Source: Roseimicrobium sp. ORNL1
Lineage (GTDB): Bacteria; Verrucomicrobiota; Verrucomicrobiia; Verrucomicrobiales; Verrucomicrobiaceae
Length of the DNA: 64,000 nt
Assembly (NCBI RefSeq): GCF_011044495.1
Contig: NZ_CP049143.1
Location: 5,828,001-5,892,000, forward strand
Direction: 5' to 3'
Shown here: positions 27,918 through 37,157 of the stretch, piece after piece
How positions within the stretch are numbered: position 1 is the first letter of the stretch
How the letters are laid out: every line of letters begins with the position of its first letter
Notes under the pieces: model-generated
The model's database searches: none
What the model was told of the DNA's origin: nothing
What the model saw: the letters and a program-made list of their open reading frames with translations, nothing else
Position numbers and translations under genes: made by a program

Positions 27918-30900
27918 ATGCGACCAATCCTGACTCCCGCGTTTCTCCTGCTACTGGCTGCCACGGCCTGTCCCGCAGAAGTGGATTTCTCGCGTGATGT
28001 GCACCCCATCTTAAAAAATCACTGCTTCTCCTGCCATGGGGAGAGCAAACAAAAGGGCGGCCTGCGGCTCGACATCAAGGCCGCTGCTTTCAAGGGCGGT
28101 GAGGAACATGGCAGTCCCATCATCGCGGGGAACAGCAAGGATAGTGCCCTGGTCAAGTTCACCAGTGGCGCGGACGAAGACTTGCTCATGCCGCCGAAGG
28201 GCGAGCGGCTGTCCGCTGTGGAACTGCAAACGCTGAGGCAATGGATCGACGCAGGCGCAGTGTGGCCAGATGACGGAGTGGCCCTGAACGATCCGTTGAA
28301 AACGCACTGGGCATTTCAGCCGGTGAAAAGACCCGTGGTGCCGGTCGCGAAGCAGAAGTCCGAAGGCAGACAGAACGCGGTGGATGCGTTCATCCTCCAG
28401 AAACTGGATGAGAAGGGACTCGCCATGTCACCACCGACAGATGCGCGGACATTAGTGCGGCGCATGTACTTTGATGTGATTGGCCTGCCGCCCTCGCCGG
28501 AGCAGATGGACGCCTTTGAGGTGGCTTACAATAAGGATGCCAATCTCGCCGTGCGACAGCTGGCAGACGACCTGCTGGCTTCCCCCCACTACGGTGAGCG
28601 CTGGGCACGGCACTGGCTGGACGTGGTGCGGTTTGCAGAAAGCGACGGATTTGAAAAGAACACCCCGCGCGCGAACGCTTGGCCCTACCGTGACTATGTG
28701 ATTCGTGCGCTAAACGAGGACCGCCCCTATGATCAATTCATAAAGGACCAACTCGCTGGAGACGCTACTGGGCAAGATGAAGCCACAGGCTTCCTTGTGG
28801 GTGGATCGGTGGACACGGTGAAGAGTCCCGACCCGGTGCTCACGGCACAACAGCGCGCGGATGAGCTCAATGACATGGTGAGCGCCACGGGTGCAGCTTT
28901 CCTGGGGCTCACTCTGAACTGCGCGCGGTGCCACACGCACAAGTTCGACCCCATTTCCCATACCGACTACCATGCCATGGCGGCCGTGTTTTCCGGCGTG
29001 CGTCACGGGGAGCGCTCGCTCAAGCCGGCGGACTACGATGAACGCATGGCGAAGGCCAAGAAACTGGGCGACCAGCTCGAAGCGGTCGAAGCTCAACTGG
29101 CGCGCTTCGAGCCTGTGGCCACCACGGCAAAGACCCTGGTAATCCATCCGGAGGACAAGGAACACACGGTGAAGCTGCGAACCGCCAACTCCAAACGCAC
29201 GCTCTATGAAGATGGCGATTCCCGTGGTGAGAAATCCTACACCGGAACCGAAAGCGATCTGCCCACTCTCGGCGATGGCTACTGGGTCTGGCTGCATGAA
29301 AATGCAAAGGGTGACGTGTTCCTATGGAAGCCGAAGACTGAAGGCAGGTTCCGCGTCTGGGTTTCCTGGGGCAGCGGCTACAAGTCGCATGATGAAGACG
29401 CGCGCTATGTGATGGACCGCGACGGTGACCCCGCCACCACGAACGATCAGGAAGAGATTGGTCGGGCGGACCATCGCAAGTTCGCAGACGGCTCAGGCAG
29501 CATGCCCAATCGCAAACTCTGGAGCGGGTTCAAGGATCTCGGTGTGCACGAATTCACCAACTCGTCTGTGCTGATTCTGCGCGTGGGAGGGAGCGAAGGC
29601 TATCCCACAGCAGACGTACTCGTCCTGCAGGAGGACAACGAGAGTGCGTCTCCGTCCGCTGCGAAGCTAGGTTCACCACGCGTTCGGGTGCCTGTGAAAC
29701 GGAGTGCGAATACGGAGCGGTTCTCCCCGGTGAAAGCGAAGTTTGCCCGCTTCAGCATCGAGGACACCACACAGCTGCAACCGTGCATCGATGAGCTGGA
29801 GGTTTTCACCGCCGGGGACAAACCGAGGAACGTCGCGCTTGCTTCACTGGGTGGAAAGGCCGCCGCGTCGAGCACGCTGCCGGGCTATGCCATTCACCAA
29901 CTCTCGCACATCAATGACGGGCTCTATGGCAATGACCATAGTTGGATTTCGGACGAGGCCGGTAAAGGCTGGGTACAGATTGAGTTCCCCCAAGCAGAGA
30001 CCATTGACCGTGTGGTGTGGAGCCGCGATCGAAATGATGTGCCGCGCTACAACGACCGGCTGCCCACGAAGTATACTGTCGAGGTTTCGCTGGATGGCAT
30101 CCAGTGGCAGCGAGTTGCCAGCGACCGGGACCGCCTCGATAGGACGACCAAACTCGGCATCGCGACCATTGCCCGGGCGGATGGACTGCCAGTGTCAGAG
30201 GCAAGACAATTCAAAGCACTGCAGGGCAATCGCACGAAGCTCAACAAGGACATCACGGCAGTAACCACCATGCCCATGGCATATGCAGGGAAGTTTGCAC
30301 CGCCAGTAGAGATACACCGGTATCAGCGCGGCGATGTAACTCAGCCTCGCGAGGTAGTGACACCGAACGCCCTGGCGTCACTCGGGCCGAAGACGGTATT
30401 CGCTGCAGACATGACGGAGCAGCAGCGGCGACTCACTCTCGCGGAATGGATGGTAAATCGTACGCATCCACTCACAGCGAGGGTCATTGCCAATCGTCTC
30501 TGGCACTATCACTTCGGCACCGGCATTGTGGATACACCCAGTGACTTTGGAGTGAACGGCGGCAAACCCACCCATCCGGCGCTGCTTGACTGGCTGGCCA
30601 GTGAATTGGTGGACAACGGTTGGAGCCTGAAACACCTCCACCGTCTCATTCTCACCAGCGCGACCTATCGACAGGCCAGCACCACCCATGAGGCCGCTAT
30701 GAAGGTGGATGCCGGTTCGCGCCTTCTCTGGCGCTTCCCTCCGCGGCGCATCGAAGCAGAGCCGTTGCGTGATGCGATTCTCGCGGTGAGTGGTTCGCTA
30801 GATTTGAAGATGGGTGGCCCCGGTTTCGACCTTTTCGAGCCGAACACCAACTATGTGAAGGTGTATACCACCAAAACAGAATACGGCCCGGCGGAATTCC

Positions 30901-31259
30901 GCCGCATGGTGTACCAGAACAAGCCGCGCGTGGAGCTGGACAACATCTTCGGCGCCTTCGACTGCCCCGATGCCGGTCAGGCGACACCAGCTCGCACCAT
31001 GAGCACCACGCCCTTGCAGGCACTGAGCCTGCTGAACAGCAAGTTCGCCGTGCAGCAGGCCGAGTTGTTTGCCTCACGAGTGCAGCGTGAGGCAGGCCTC
31101 GGTGCCAAGGCTGAAGTTACACGTGCTTTCACGCTGGCCTTCGGACGTGCTCCCAGTGCTGACGAGACAACAGCTTCCCTGGCGCTGGTTAAGGAGCATG
31201 GCCTTCCTGCCCTGTGCCGCGCGCTGTACAACGCGAATGAGTTTCTGCAAATCCGGTAG
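27918..31259 (+). CDS. PSD1 / planctomycete cytochrome c domain protein with discoidin module (second copy)
   Basis: About 1113 aa, starting at 27918 (signal MRPILTPAFLLLLAATACPA) instead of the upstream in-frame start. Order: PSCyt1 haem site (NHCFSCHG); DUF1549 (RRMYFDVIGLPPSPEQMDAF, SPHYGERWARHWLDVVRFAE, CARCHTHKFDPI with a second CxxCH); a discoidin-like segment (ASLGGKAAASSTLPGYA... GWVQIEFPQAETIDRVVWS); and DUF1553 (RLTLAEWMVNRTHPLTARVIANRLW). The first copy carries LamG where this one carries discoidin. It is followed 33 bp later by DUF1501 and flanked by a two-component system whose kinase also carries discoidin-like modules. Confidence 0.88.
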   Translation: MRPILTPAFLLLLAATACPAEVDFSRDVHPILKNHCFSCHGESKQKGGLRLDIKAAAFKGGEEHGSPIIAGNSKDSALVKFTSGADEDLLMPPKGERLSAVELQTLRQWIDAGAVWPDDGVALNDPLKTHWAFQPVKRPVVPVAKQKSEGRQNAVDAFILQKLDEKGLAMSPPTDARTLVRRMYFDVIGLPPSPEQMDAFEVAYNKDANLAVRQLADDLLASPHYGERWARHWLDVVRFAESDGFEKNTPRANAWPYRDYVIRALNEDRPYDQFIKDQLAGDATGQDEATGFLVGGSVDTVKSPDPVLTAQQRADELNDMVSATGAAFLGLTLNCARCHTHKFDPISHTDYHAMAAVFSGVRHGERSLKPADYDERMAKAKKLGDQLEAVEAQLARFEPVATTAKTLVIHPEDKEHTVKLRTANSKRTLYEDGDSRGEKSYTGTESDLPTLGDGYWVWLHENAKGDVFLWKPKTEGRFRVWVSWGSGYKSHDEDARYVMDRDGDPATTNDQEEIGRADHRKFADGSGSMPNRKLWSGFKDLGVHEFTNSSVLILRVGGSEGYPTADVLVLQEDNESASPSAAKLGSPRVRVPVKRSANTERFSPVKAKFARFSIEDTTQLQPCIDELEVFTAGDKPRNVALASLGGKAAASSTLPGYAIHQLSHINDGLYGNDHSWISDEAGKGWVQIEFPQAETIDRVVWSRDRNDVPRYNDRLPTKYTVEVSLDGIQWQRVASDRDRLDRTTKLGIATIARADGLPVSEARQFKALQGNRTKLNKDITAVTTMPMAYAGKFAPPVEIHRYQRGDVTQPREVVTPNALASLGPKTVFAADMTEQQRRLTLAEWMVNRTHPLTARVIANRLWHYHFGTGIVDTPSDFGVNGGKPTHPALLDWLASELVDNGWSLKHLHRLILTSATYRQASTTHEAAMKVDAGSRLLWRFPPRRIEAEPLRDAILAVSGSLDLKMGGPGFDLFEPNTNYVKVYTTKTEYGPAEFRRMVYQNKPRVELDNIFGAFDCPDAGQATPARTMSTTPLQALSLLNSKFAVQQAELFASRVQREAGLGAKAEVTRAFTLAFGRAPSADETTASLALVKEHGLPALCRALYNANEFLQIR

Positions 31260-31292
31260 GAGAAGAGCACGAGCAAGAACAGGCACACGCAC

Positions 31293-32753
31293 ATGAATCA
31301 CCATCGCCACCTCCTCGATCGCCGTCGCTTTCTTGGCTCGACGTTTCACGGGCTCAGCAGCATCGCACTGACGTCACTGCTCTCGCGGGATGGACTGCTT
31401 GCCTCTGCCCCGCCTATCCGCCCGTTGATTGAGCCTTCGCGTCCATACGCACCGCGGCAGCCGCATTTCGCCCCCAAGGCCCGCCGGGTGTTGGTCATCT
31501 TCTGCACGGGGGCGCTGAGCCATGTGGACACCTTCGACTACAAGCCGGAACTGGTGAAACGGCATGACACACCCATGCCCGGCAGTGGGAAGCTCGTGAC
31601 CTTCCAAGGCGAGCAGGGCAATCTCATCAAACCCCTCTGGGACTTCAAGCCGCGTGGCCAGAGCGGCAAGATGATCAGCGACCTGCTGCCGAACATTGCA
31701 GAACACGCGGATGACATGTGCTTCATCCACTCCATGACAGGCAAGAGCAACACGCATGGTCCCGCCGAGAGCCAGATGAGCACGGGATTCACGCTGGATG
31801 GATTTCCCAGCATGGGCGCATGGACCAGCTACGCTCTCGGCAGCGAATGCTCAGACATGCCAGCGTTTGTCGCGATCCCGGATCCTCGTGGTGGTCCGCA
31901 GATTGGACAGCGCCAGTGGGCCAATGGATTCCTGCCTGCAGTGTTCCAAGGCACCGCGTTCAATGCGGACAAACCGATTCCCAACCTCGCGCCGCCGGCG
32001 ACCATCACCGCATCTTCTGAGAAGGCGACACGCGACTTCCTGAAGCGGCTCAATGCGGAGAACCTCGCGCAGCATCCGGGTGACTCGGAGCTCTCTGCGC
32101 GCGTGGCCAGCTACGAACTCGCGGCACGCATGCAACTTGCTGCTGCGGAGCTGGGTGACTTCCGCGGAGAAAGCAAAGCGACACTCGACCTTTACGGAGC
32201 CAGCGACACCAATGCAAACAAGGCAGGCTTCGCCAAAAACTGCATCCTCGCACGCCGCTTGTTAGAGCGAGGCGTGCGCTTTGTGCAACTCTTCCACGGC
32301 AGCTACGCCATGGGCGAAGGCGTCGGCAACTGGGACGGGCACAAGAGCATCGCCGCACAATATCCCGGACATGCACAGATTCTCGACCAACCGTGTGCCG
32401 CCCTACTGCGTGACCTGAAAGCGCGAGGGCTCATGCAGGACACGCTGGTGGCTTTCGTCACGGAATTCGGCCGCATGCCCACCTTCCAGAAAGGCGCCAA
32501 TGGACGTGATCACAATCCGAAGGGCTTCACCGTATGGCTTGCCGGCGCAGGTGTGAAGAAGGCACACAGCCACGGCGCCACGGATGATTTTGGCTACCAG
32601 GCCGTGCAGGACGTGACGAGCATCTATGACCTGCACGCCACCATGCTACACCTTCTCGGGCTCGATCATGAACGGCTGAGCTATTACCACAATGGCATCG
32701 AGCGCCGGCTCACGGATGTGCACGGGCATGTGATCAAACCCGTGCTGGCGTAG
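31293..32753 (+). CDS. DUF1501 domain protein, exported (second copy)
   Basis: A 486-aa protein with a twin-arginine motif (LLDRRRFLGSTFHGLSS) and the DUF1501 core (FAPKARRVLVIFCTGALSHV, DTFDYKPELVKRH, VTEFGRMPTFQ, GRDHNPKGFTVWLAGAGV). It shares the alkaline-phosphatase/sulfatase-like superfamily fold. It is the partner of the upstream PSD1 gene and parallels the 10.0-14.6 kb operon in reverse orientation, so the pair has been duplicated or recruited twice in this genome. The gene is followed by the second paired-hairpin repeat. Confidence 0.9.
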   Translation: MNHHRHLLDRRRFLGSTFHGLSSIALTSLLSRDGLLASAPPIRPLIEPSRPYAPRQPHFAPKARRVLVIFCTGALSHVDTFDYKPELVKRHDTPMPGSGKLVTFQGEQGNLIKPLWDFKPRGQSGKMISDLLPNIAEHADDMCFIHSMTGKSNTHGPAESQMSTGFTLDGFPSMGAWTSYALGSECSDMPAFVAIPDPRGGPQIGQRQWANGFLPAVFQGTAFNADKPIPNLAPPATITASSEKATRDFLKRLNAENLAQHPGDSELSARVASYELAARMQLAAAELGDFRGESKATLDLYGASDTNANKAGFAKNCILARRLLERGVRFVQLFHGSYAMGEGVGNWDGHKSIAAQYPGHAQILDQPCAALLRDLKARGLMQDTLVAFVTEFGRMPTFQKGANGRDHNPKGFTVWLAGAGVKKAHSHGATDDFGYQAVQDVTSIYDLHATMLHLLGLDHERLSYYHNGIERRLTDVHGHVIKPVLA

Positions 32754-32770
32754 ATCATGAGAGGGCAGCT

Positions 32771-32875
32771 CAACGTAGAGGGCTTCTCCAGAAGCCTTTC
32801 ATGGTTGTGTCTCCATCGGGGAGCATTGAATGTCGTAAGGACGTTCAAAGGCTTCTGGAGAAGCCTTCTACTTTG
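32771..32875. repeat. Paired-hairpin repeat (BIME-like), copy 2
   Basis: Arms at 32771-32803 and 32846-32875 contain the same core as copy 1: GGCTTCT around two bases and AGAAGCC in opposite orientations, with the flanking ACGTAGA and TTCTAC tags conserved. It lies between the DUF1501 stop and the convergent VCBS gene. With copy 1 it brackets the second PSD1/DUF1501 operon. Confidence 0.6.
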
Positions 32876-32880
32876 TGAAG

Positions 32881-35253
32881 CTACTCCTGCACGTACAGCA
32901 GCAGGCGATCATGCACGAGCAGGCAAAGGTCTGCCCGACCGTCTCCGTTCAAGTCCGTGGCGATGTAGTCATGCGGTTCCGCATCGAACCCGGTCTTGCC
33001 ACGATAGTGCGGATCCGCCTGGAAGATGCGGAAGAACAGGAAGCTCTGCCAGTCATGACGTTCGGCGTCCTTCGAGCGGAAAAACTCCGCCACGCGGCTC
33101 TGCTGCGTATCCAGCAGCATGAGGTCATCCGCCTCACCTCCGGTGAACTTTGCAGCCACCAAATCCGCGGGCTTGGTATCCTTCAGTTCAGTGGTGAAGC
33201 TGGCGATGCTTTCCAGCTTGAGCGTACGCCCTTCGAGCGGCAGCACGTCAAACGTCTGCTTGCCCAGAAGGAGAAGACGAAGTTCACCGTCTTTGCCCAA
33301 CACCCGAACATCCTCCAACGTGGATGCGTGAATCTTGCGTGAGCGCTTCACACGGTAGACACCATCGGCATCGCTGGCGAGTTCGTGAAGCTGGCGGGAG
33401 GCGTTGTCGAAGAGCAACACTCTCTTCCCGCCCCCTGACTTCACCGGCAGCATGACGGCACAAGAGAGTTGTGCACTGGAGTCGGGCGCATTAAATTGCT
33501 CCACGACCTTCGCCCTGCCTGAAGCATCAATCTTGATAGCACGGGCCAGTTGCTCCTTAGCAGCGATGAGCTCCAGCTTTCCATCGCCATCAATGTCCGC
33601 TTGGGAGAGTGCCACGGGTTGCAGACGGCTGGTCAGATTGTCCGGCAGTCCCTCCACCTTCTTGAAGGGCGCCTTGGCATCCGCGCGACTCAAATGAATC
33701 TGCGTGTTGGCCAGTGTCGCGAAGACAGCCACATCACCCCGCCCATCCTGATCCGCATCCAGGATGCGCAGAGCTCCCGGCTTTGCGAGAAGTCCCGGGA
33801 TCTCCAGTGTGGATGGCGTCAGCTTCTTGTCCTTCGCGTTCCAGGAGAGGCTCACCAGAGTATTCTTTGGCTTGGACTCGCGTGCGCAGAGCACCACGTT
33901 TTCCTTCCCATCAGCAAGGCGGCCCGTCGTCATGGCCGAAAGGGCATCTTCGCTTTCGTAAACCGTGTCCGGGTAGGAAAGTCGACCTTTCTCGGCGTCC
34001 CAGCGCGCGATGGCAATGTTCTTCTCAGCAGGGCTGAGAATCACCAATTCGGTTTTCCCATCACCGTCCACATCGGCGAGGCTCATGGACTCGACACCGC
34101 TGAGCGAGGGATATTCCTTTCCTTCATCAAATCCGCCATCCGCCATACCGGCGAAAAGCCACACGCGGGCTCTTTTTGGCTCGGCAAGGATCGCATCATC
34201 CAGACCATCTCCGGTGATGTCACCGAACACGGCAGCACCGGCCTTCGAATCCGAGGGCGGTATGGCGTGGCGCACGGAAGCCGCGCGATCCGCATCCGCC
34301 ACGGTGGCGGCGGCCAATCGGGCGATTTCCACCAGACCCGTGCCAGCCTGCAACCAGCCCAGCGCGATCTCCTTGCCCAAGTGCACCGGGCTCACCCAGC
34401 TCTCTCCCGCGGGAATCTCGAGCCTCCACTCTTCACCGAATCCGCCATCCCTGGACTGCAGCCTCACGAGTAAGGCATCCGCTTCTTCCGAAGTGCAGAA
34501 GAGATCCGCGCGCCCATCACCATTCACATCCGCCGCCCGCAGACCCGCACAACCTTCCTGGGTAAGCGCATAGTTCCGCGGTTCCTGCCAGGTACCCTTC
34601 TCGCCTTGCAGGCACACCACCAGCCTCGTCTTGGTGAGCAGGGCGAGGTCCGTGCGTTTGTCCCCGTTCAGATCCACCGCCAGCAGCGAGTCCGCATCGT
34701 ACGCGACGGAGTCGAGGATGAATTCCTTCTTCTGTGTCCAGTCAGCGACGTCCTTGCCCTGGGTACGCAGCACAAGGCGTTTCCCATCCGTGGTGTATGC
34801 CACATCCGCGCGACCGTCGCCATTCCAGTCACCCACGACCAGAGCGTACATGGACTCTCCGGTGACCAGCGCCTCCTTCCGGAAACGCGAAACTTCGAGC
34901 ACTGGATTCCAGATGTCCCGTCGTGAACTCGGTGCGGCGGCAGCCTCCTTCACGCCTTCCTTGGTTTGCAGGAGAAATTCCACGCGTGACCGGTCGAGGT
35001 TCAGCACGGCCAGGTCTTGGAGACCATCTCCGTCAAAGTCCGCGACGCGTGGGCAGCGCGTATTCCAGTCGAGCTTCACCACTTCCGGTCCGGTGAAGCG
35101 CACCGTGGGTAGCGCAGGCTCGGACGCCGGCGACGAAGCCACGATCAATCCACCGATCGTTAAGAGGATTGCTCGCCGGCAGGACACCAGACGTCCTGCC
35201 GGAGCACCGGAGAAAGAGAAGTCGATCATGCGCGTAGCGCTCGCTGCAGACAT
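32881..35253 (-). CDS. FG-GAP/VCBS repeat beta-propeller protein, exported
   Basis: A 790-aa protein. Signal-like N-terminus (RRAILLTIGGLIVASSPASE) after an unusual lead of ~24 residues; a start at 35229 is the alternative. At least nine calcium-binding-type repeats are visible (VADFDGDGLQDLAVL, VGDWNGDGRADVAY, AVDLNGDKRTDL, AADVNGDGRADL, FGDITGDGLDDA, LADVDGDGKTEL, ILDADQDGRGDVAV, QADIDGDGKLELI, ATDLNGDGRADL). They form integrin-like beta-propeller blades, so it is likely a periplasmic or surface interaction protein. It starts seven bases after the preceding gene's stop and is the third gene of an operon. Confidence 0.85.
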   Translation of the reverse strand: MSAASATRMIDFSFSGAPAGRLVSCRRAILLTIGGLIVASSPASEPALPTVRFTGPEVVKLDWNTRCPRVADFDGDGLQDLAVLNLDRSRVEFLLQTKEGVKEAAAAPSSRRDIWNPVLEVSRFRKEALVTGESMYALVVGDWNGDGRADVAYTTDGKRLVLRTQGKDVADWTQKKEFILDSVAYDADSLLAVDLNGDKRTDLALLTKTRLVVCLQGEKGTWQEPRNYALTQEGCAGLRAADVNGDGRADLFCTSEEADALLVRLQSRDGGFGEEWRLEIPAGESWVSPVHLGKEIALGWLQAGTGLVEIARLAAATVADADRAASVRHAIPPSDSKAGAAVFGDITGDGLDDAILAEPKRARVWLFAGMADGGFDEGKEYPSLSGVESMSLADVDGDGKTELVILSPAEKNIAIARWDAEKGRLSYPDTVYESEDALSAMTTGRLADGKENVVLCARESKPKNTLVSLSWNAKDKKLTPSTLEIPGLLAKPGALRILDADQDGRGDVAVFATLANTQIHLSRADAKAPFKKVEGLPDNLTSRLQPVALSQADIDGDGKLELIAAKEQLARAIKIDASGRAKVVEQFNAPDSSAQLSCAVMLPVKSGGGKRVLLFDNASRQLHELASDADGVYRVKRSRKIHASTLEDVRVLGKDGELRLLLLGKQTFDVLPLEGRTLKLESIASFTTELKDTKPADLVAAKFTGGEADDLMLLDTQQSRVAEFFRSKDAERHDWQSFLFFRIFQADPHYRGKTGFDAEPHDYIATDLNGDGRADLCLLVHDRLLLYVQE

Positions 35254-35259
35254 GCGGTT

Positions 35260-37152
35260 CTATTTCTTCTCCGCCGGCTGGGAGATATAGATGATCTGGG
35301 TCGCATCCGGATGGGAGTACACTGCGGAAGCACCGACGCCGAAGTAACGATCAAAAACCTCATCCGGTGGCGAGGCAGCGGGGTCGAAGAAGCCTTCATC
35401 CGCATCTTCAGAATCCTCACCCCCTTCTTCCTTCGCATCCGTGGCGTCTGGCTTGGACTTGGGTCCCTTCGGTCCTTTCTTCTCTGACTTCGCGGCAGCA
35501 TTGCCATGGGGCACCATTGCCTGGGCGCCGGCCATGGTGGTGAGCACGGTGCGCAGGATGGCGCTGCTGTTGCTCACCCCCAGAGCGGTGAATCCGCCGG
35601 GCAGGGCGGCGAGCGCCGCCTGGGATTGGGGTTGGTCCCACAGGCTGGTGCCTGCGGGGCTGTTCTTCAGCCGGCCCAGCACCTTGTGCAGCAAGTCCGG
35701 TGCGCCCTGCGCCAGGAAGACATATTCGTCCGTGACGGTATAGGCGAATTTGAAGCCCTGCTCGCCACTCCCCTGCTGACCACTGAAAGCAGGCTTCATG
35801 ACGAAGATTTTGTGTCCCTCGTAGTCGCTCTCCTCAAAGGCACCGAAGCCATTTCCGACGAGCTTCCACAAAGCGTCGAACGAAGACTGGAATCGCGCGG
35901 GATTCTTCAGCTTGAAGGCAGTCACCTGATTCGGCGTGGGAAGCGCGCCAGCGGCGGTCGGGGTCGTCTTTGAGATCTCCAGGTACAAGTCGTCCATGCT
36001 GCCGAGGAGGTCATTGCGAATGCTGATGCCTGCCTCCTTTTCGAGGGCACCAATCTGACCAGTGGCCATGAGGGCCATGGGCCCCAGCTTGTTGACCGCC
36101 TTCAAGATGGAGTCATAGATCTCGCCCGGGCTGGTGCGGGTCACGGTGCCAGAGTCCACGTCCGCAGGGAAGAAGGCCGGCTGCGGCACCTCGGTGCTCG
36201 TACCACGGATCAAGGCAGGGAACAGACCCTGCGGTTTTTCATCATGGAACAGGACCAGTTCACCACGAGCCTGCTTATCATTCAGGTCGATGCAAGCAGC
36301 GGTGGCGTGGAGTTCTTTGAGACCCAGCGCATCATAGACATGCTGCGGCATCAGAGGGGAAGGCTTTTCTTTCGCCAGCTCATCAAAGTGTGTCTTGGCC
36401 ATATCGAAGACGGAATCGAGGTGCCCATAAACGGTGATGTCTGCGGTCGCGCCGCGAAGCTCGGCCAGCCTGGCAAAGTGGGCTGCGGCAGGATTTTGCC
36501 CCTGTGCGGCTTTGACACGGGAGATCATCTCGGTCACGAGATCCTCATCGGATGCCTCAATGACCAGACCATCCACCACGGCCCAGGCCTCAATCCACCA
36601 AGCGTCCTCCTCCTTGTCCTCTGAAATGTAGCTGACCTCGACACCATCAATCTCTTTGGTCTTGAGGACGGCATCGGGATACTCATCACCCTTATAGGCA
36701 TCGAGTTGCTTGGCCTTGGCTGCGGCAAATTCCGTTTCCTTGCCCTTGATGTCGCTGACGGACACGTGGCGTGTTTCCTCAGAATCAAAATCCTCGACAT
36801 TCTCCACGACGAATCCAGCGGCAGAGGCGCCGGGATAGATGGTCAACGCCTCACGGAAGGTGGTGCCGGTCTTCTTGTTGAAGAACTTGTCCCATGACGA
36901 CTCACCGTCCTTGTACAGGGGGGCCATCCAGCGTTTCACGGCCTCGTCTTCCATGAAGCGGCCTGCATCACTGCTGTCCCAGTCCTTTACCAGTTCCTGG
37001 GTGTCCTTGAGGCCGATGATGACCACGGCGCTCTCGGGAAGGAGCTTCACCAAGTCCTCAATCTTGCTCGCGGCCTGCGCAGCGGTGCTGGCTGCAAGGA
37101 AGGCACCGGCCAGCAGGGCCTGGCGGAAGTTGTGTAGAAATGAAAGTCGCAT
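35260..37152 (-). CDS. Secreted protein of unknown function
   Basis: A 630-aa protein with a clear Sec signal (MRLSFLHNFRQALLAGAFLA, cleavage after AAQA). I do not recognise the family with confidence; the repeated alpha/beta segments and internal symmetry recall DUF3352-type periplasmic proteins. Near residues ~555-600 there is a charged low-complexity stretch (KKGPKGPKSKP... EEGGEDSEDADEGFFD) that is probably a disordered linker. The C-terminus ends in ATQIIYISQP. It sits between an S1C protease and a VCBS protein with gaps of 5 and 7 bp, so the three are likely made together; a substrate or partner of the protease is inference. Confidence 0.55.
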   Translation of the reverse strand: MRLSFLHNFRQALLAGAFLAASTAAQAASKIEDLVKLLPESAVVIIGLKDTQELVKDWDSSDAGRFMEDEAVKRWMAPLYKDGESSWDKFFNKKTGTTFREALTIYPGASAAGFVVENVEDFDSEETRHVSVSDIKGKETEFAAAKAKQLDAYKGDEYPDAVLKTKEIDGVEVSYISEDKEEDAWWIEAWAVVDGLVIEASDEDLVTEMISRVKAAQGQNPAAAHFARLAELRGATADITVYGHLDSVFDMAKTHFDELAKEKPSPLMPQHVYDALGLKELHATAACIDLNDKQARGELVLFHDEKPQGLFPALIRGTSTEVPQPAFFPADVDSGTVTRTSPGEIYDSILKAVNKLGPMALMATGQIGALEKEAGISIRNDLLGSMDDLYLEISKTTPTAAGALPTPNQVTAFKLKNPARFQSSFDALWKLVGNGFGAFEESDYEGHKIFVMKPAFSGQQGSGEQGFKFAYTVTDEYVFLAQGAPDLLHKVLGRLKNSPAGTSLWDQPQSQAALAALPGGFTALGVSNSSAILRTVLTTMAGAQAMVPHGNAAAKSEKKGPKGPKSKPDATDAKEEGGEDSEDADEGFFDPAASPPDEVFDRYFGVGASAVYSHPDATQIIYISQPAEKK

Positions 37153-37157
37153 GGATC

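Noticed and set aside
27708-32875. CRISPR-like repeat array
   Set aside because: The repeats are only paired hairpins at two sites, not regularly spaced direct repeats with spacers.
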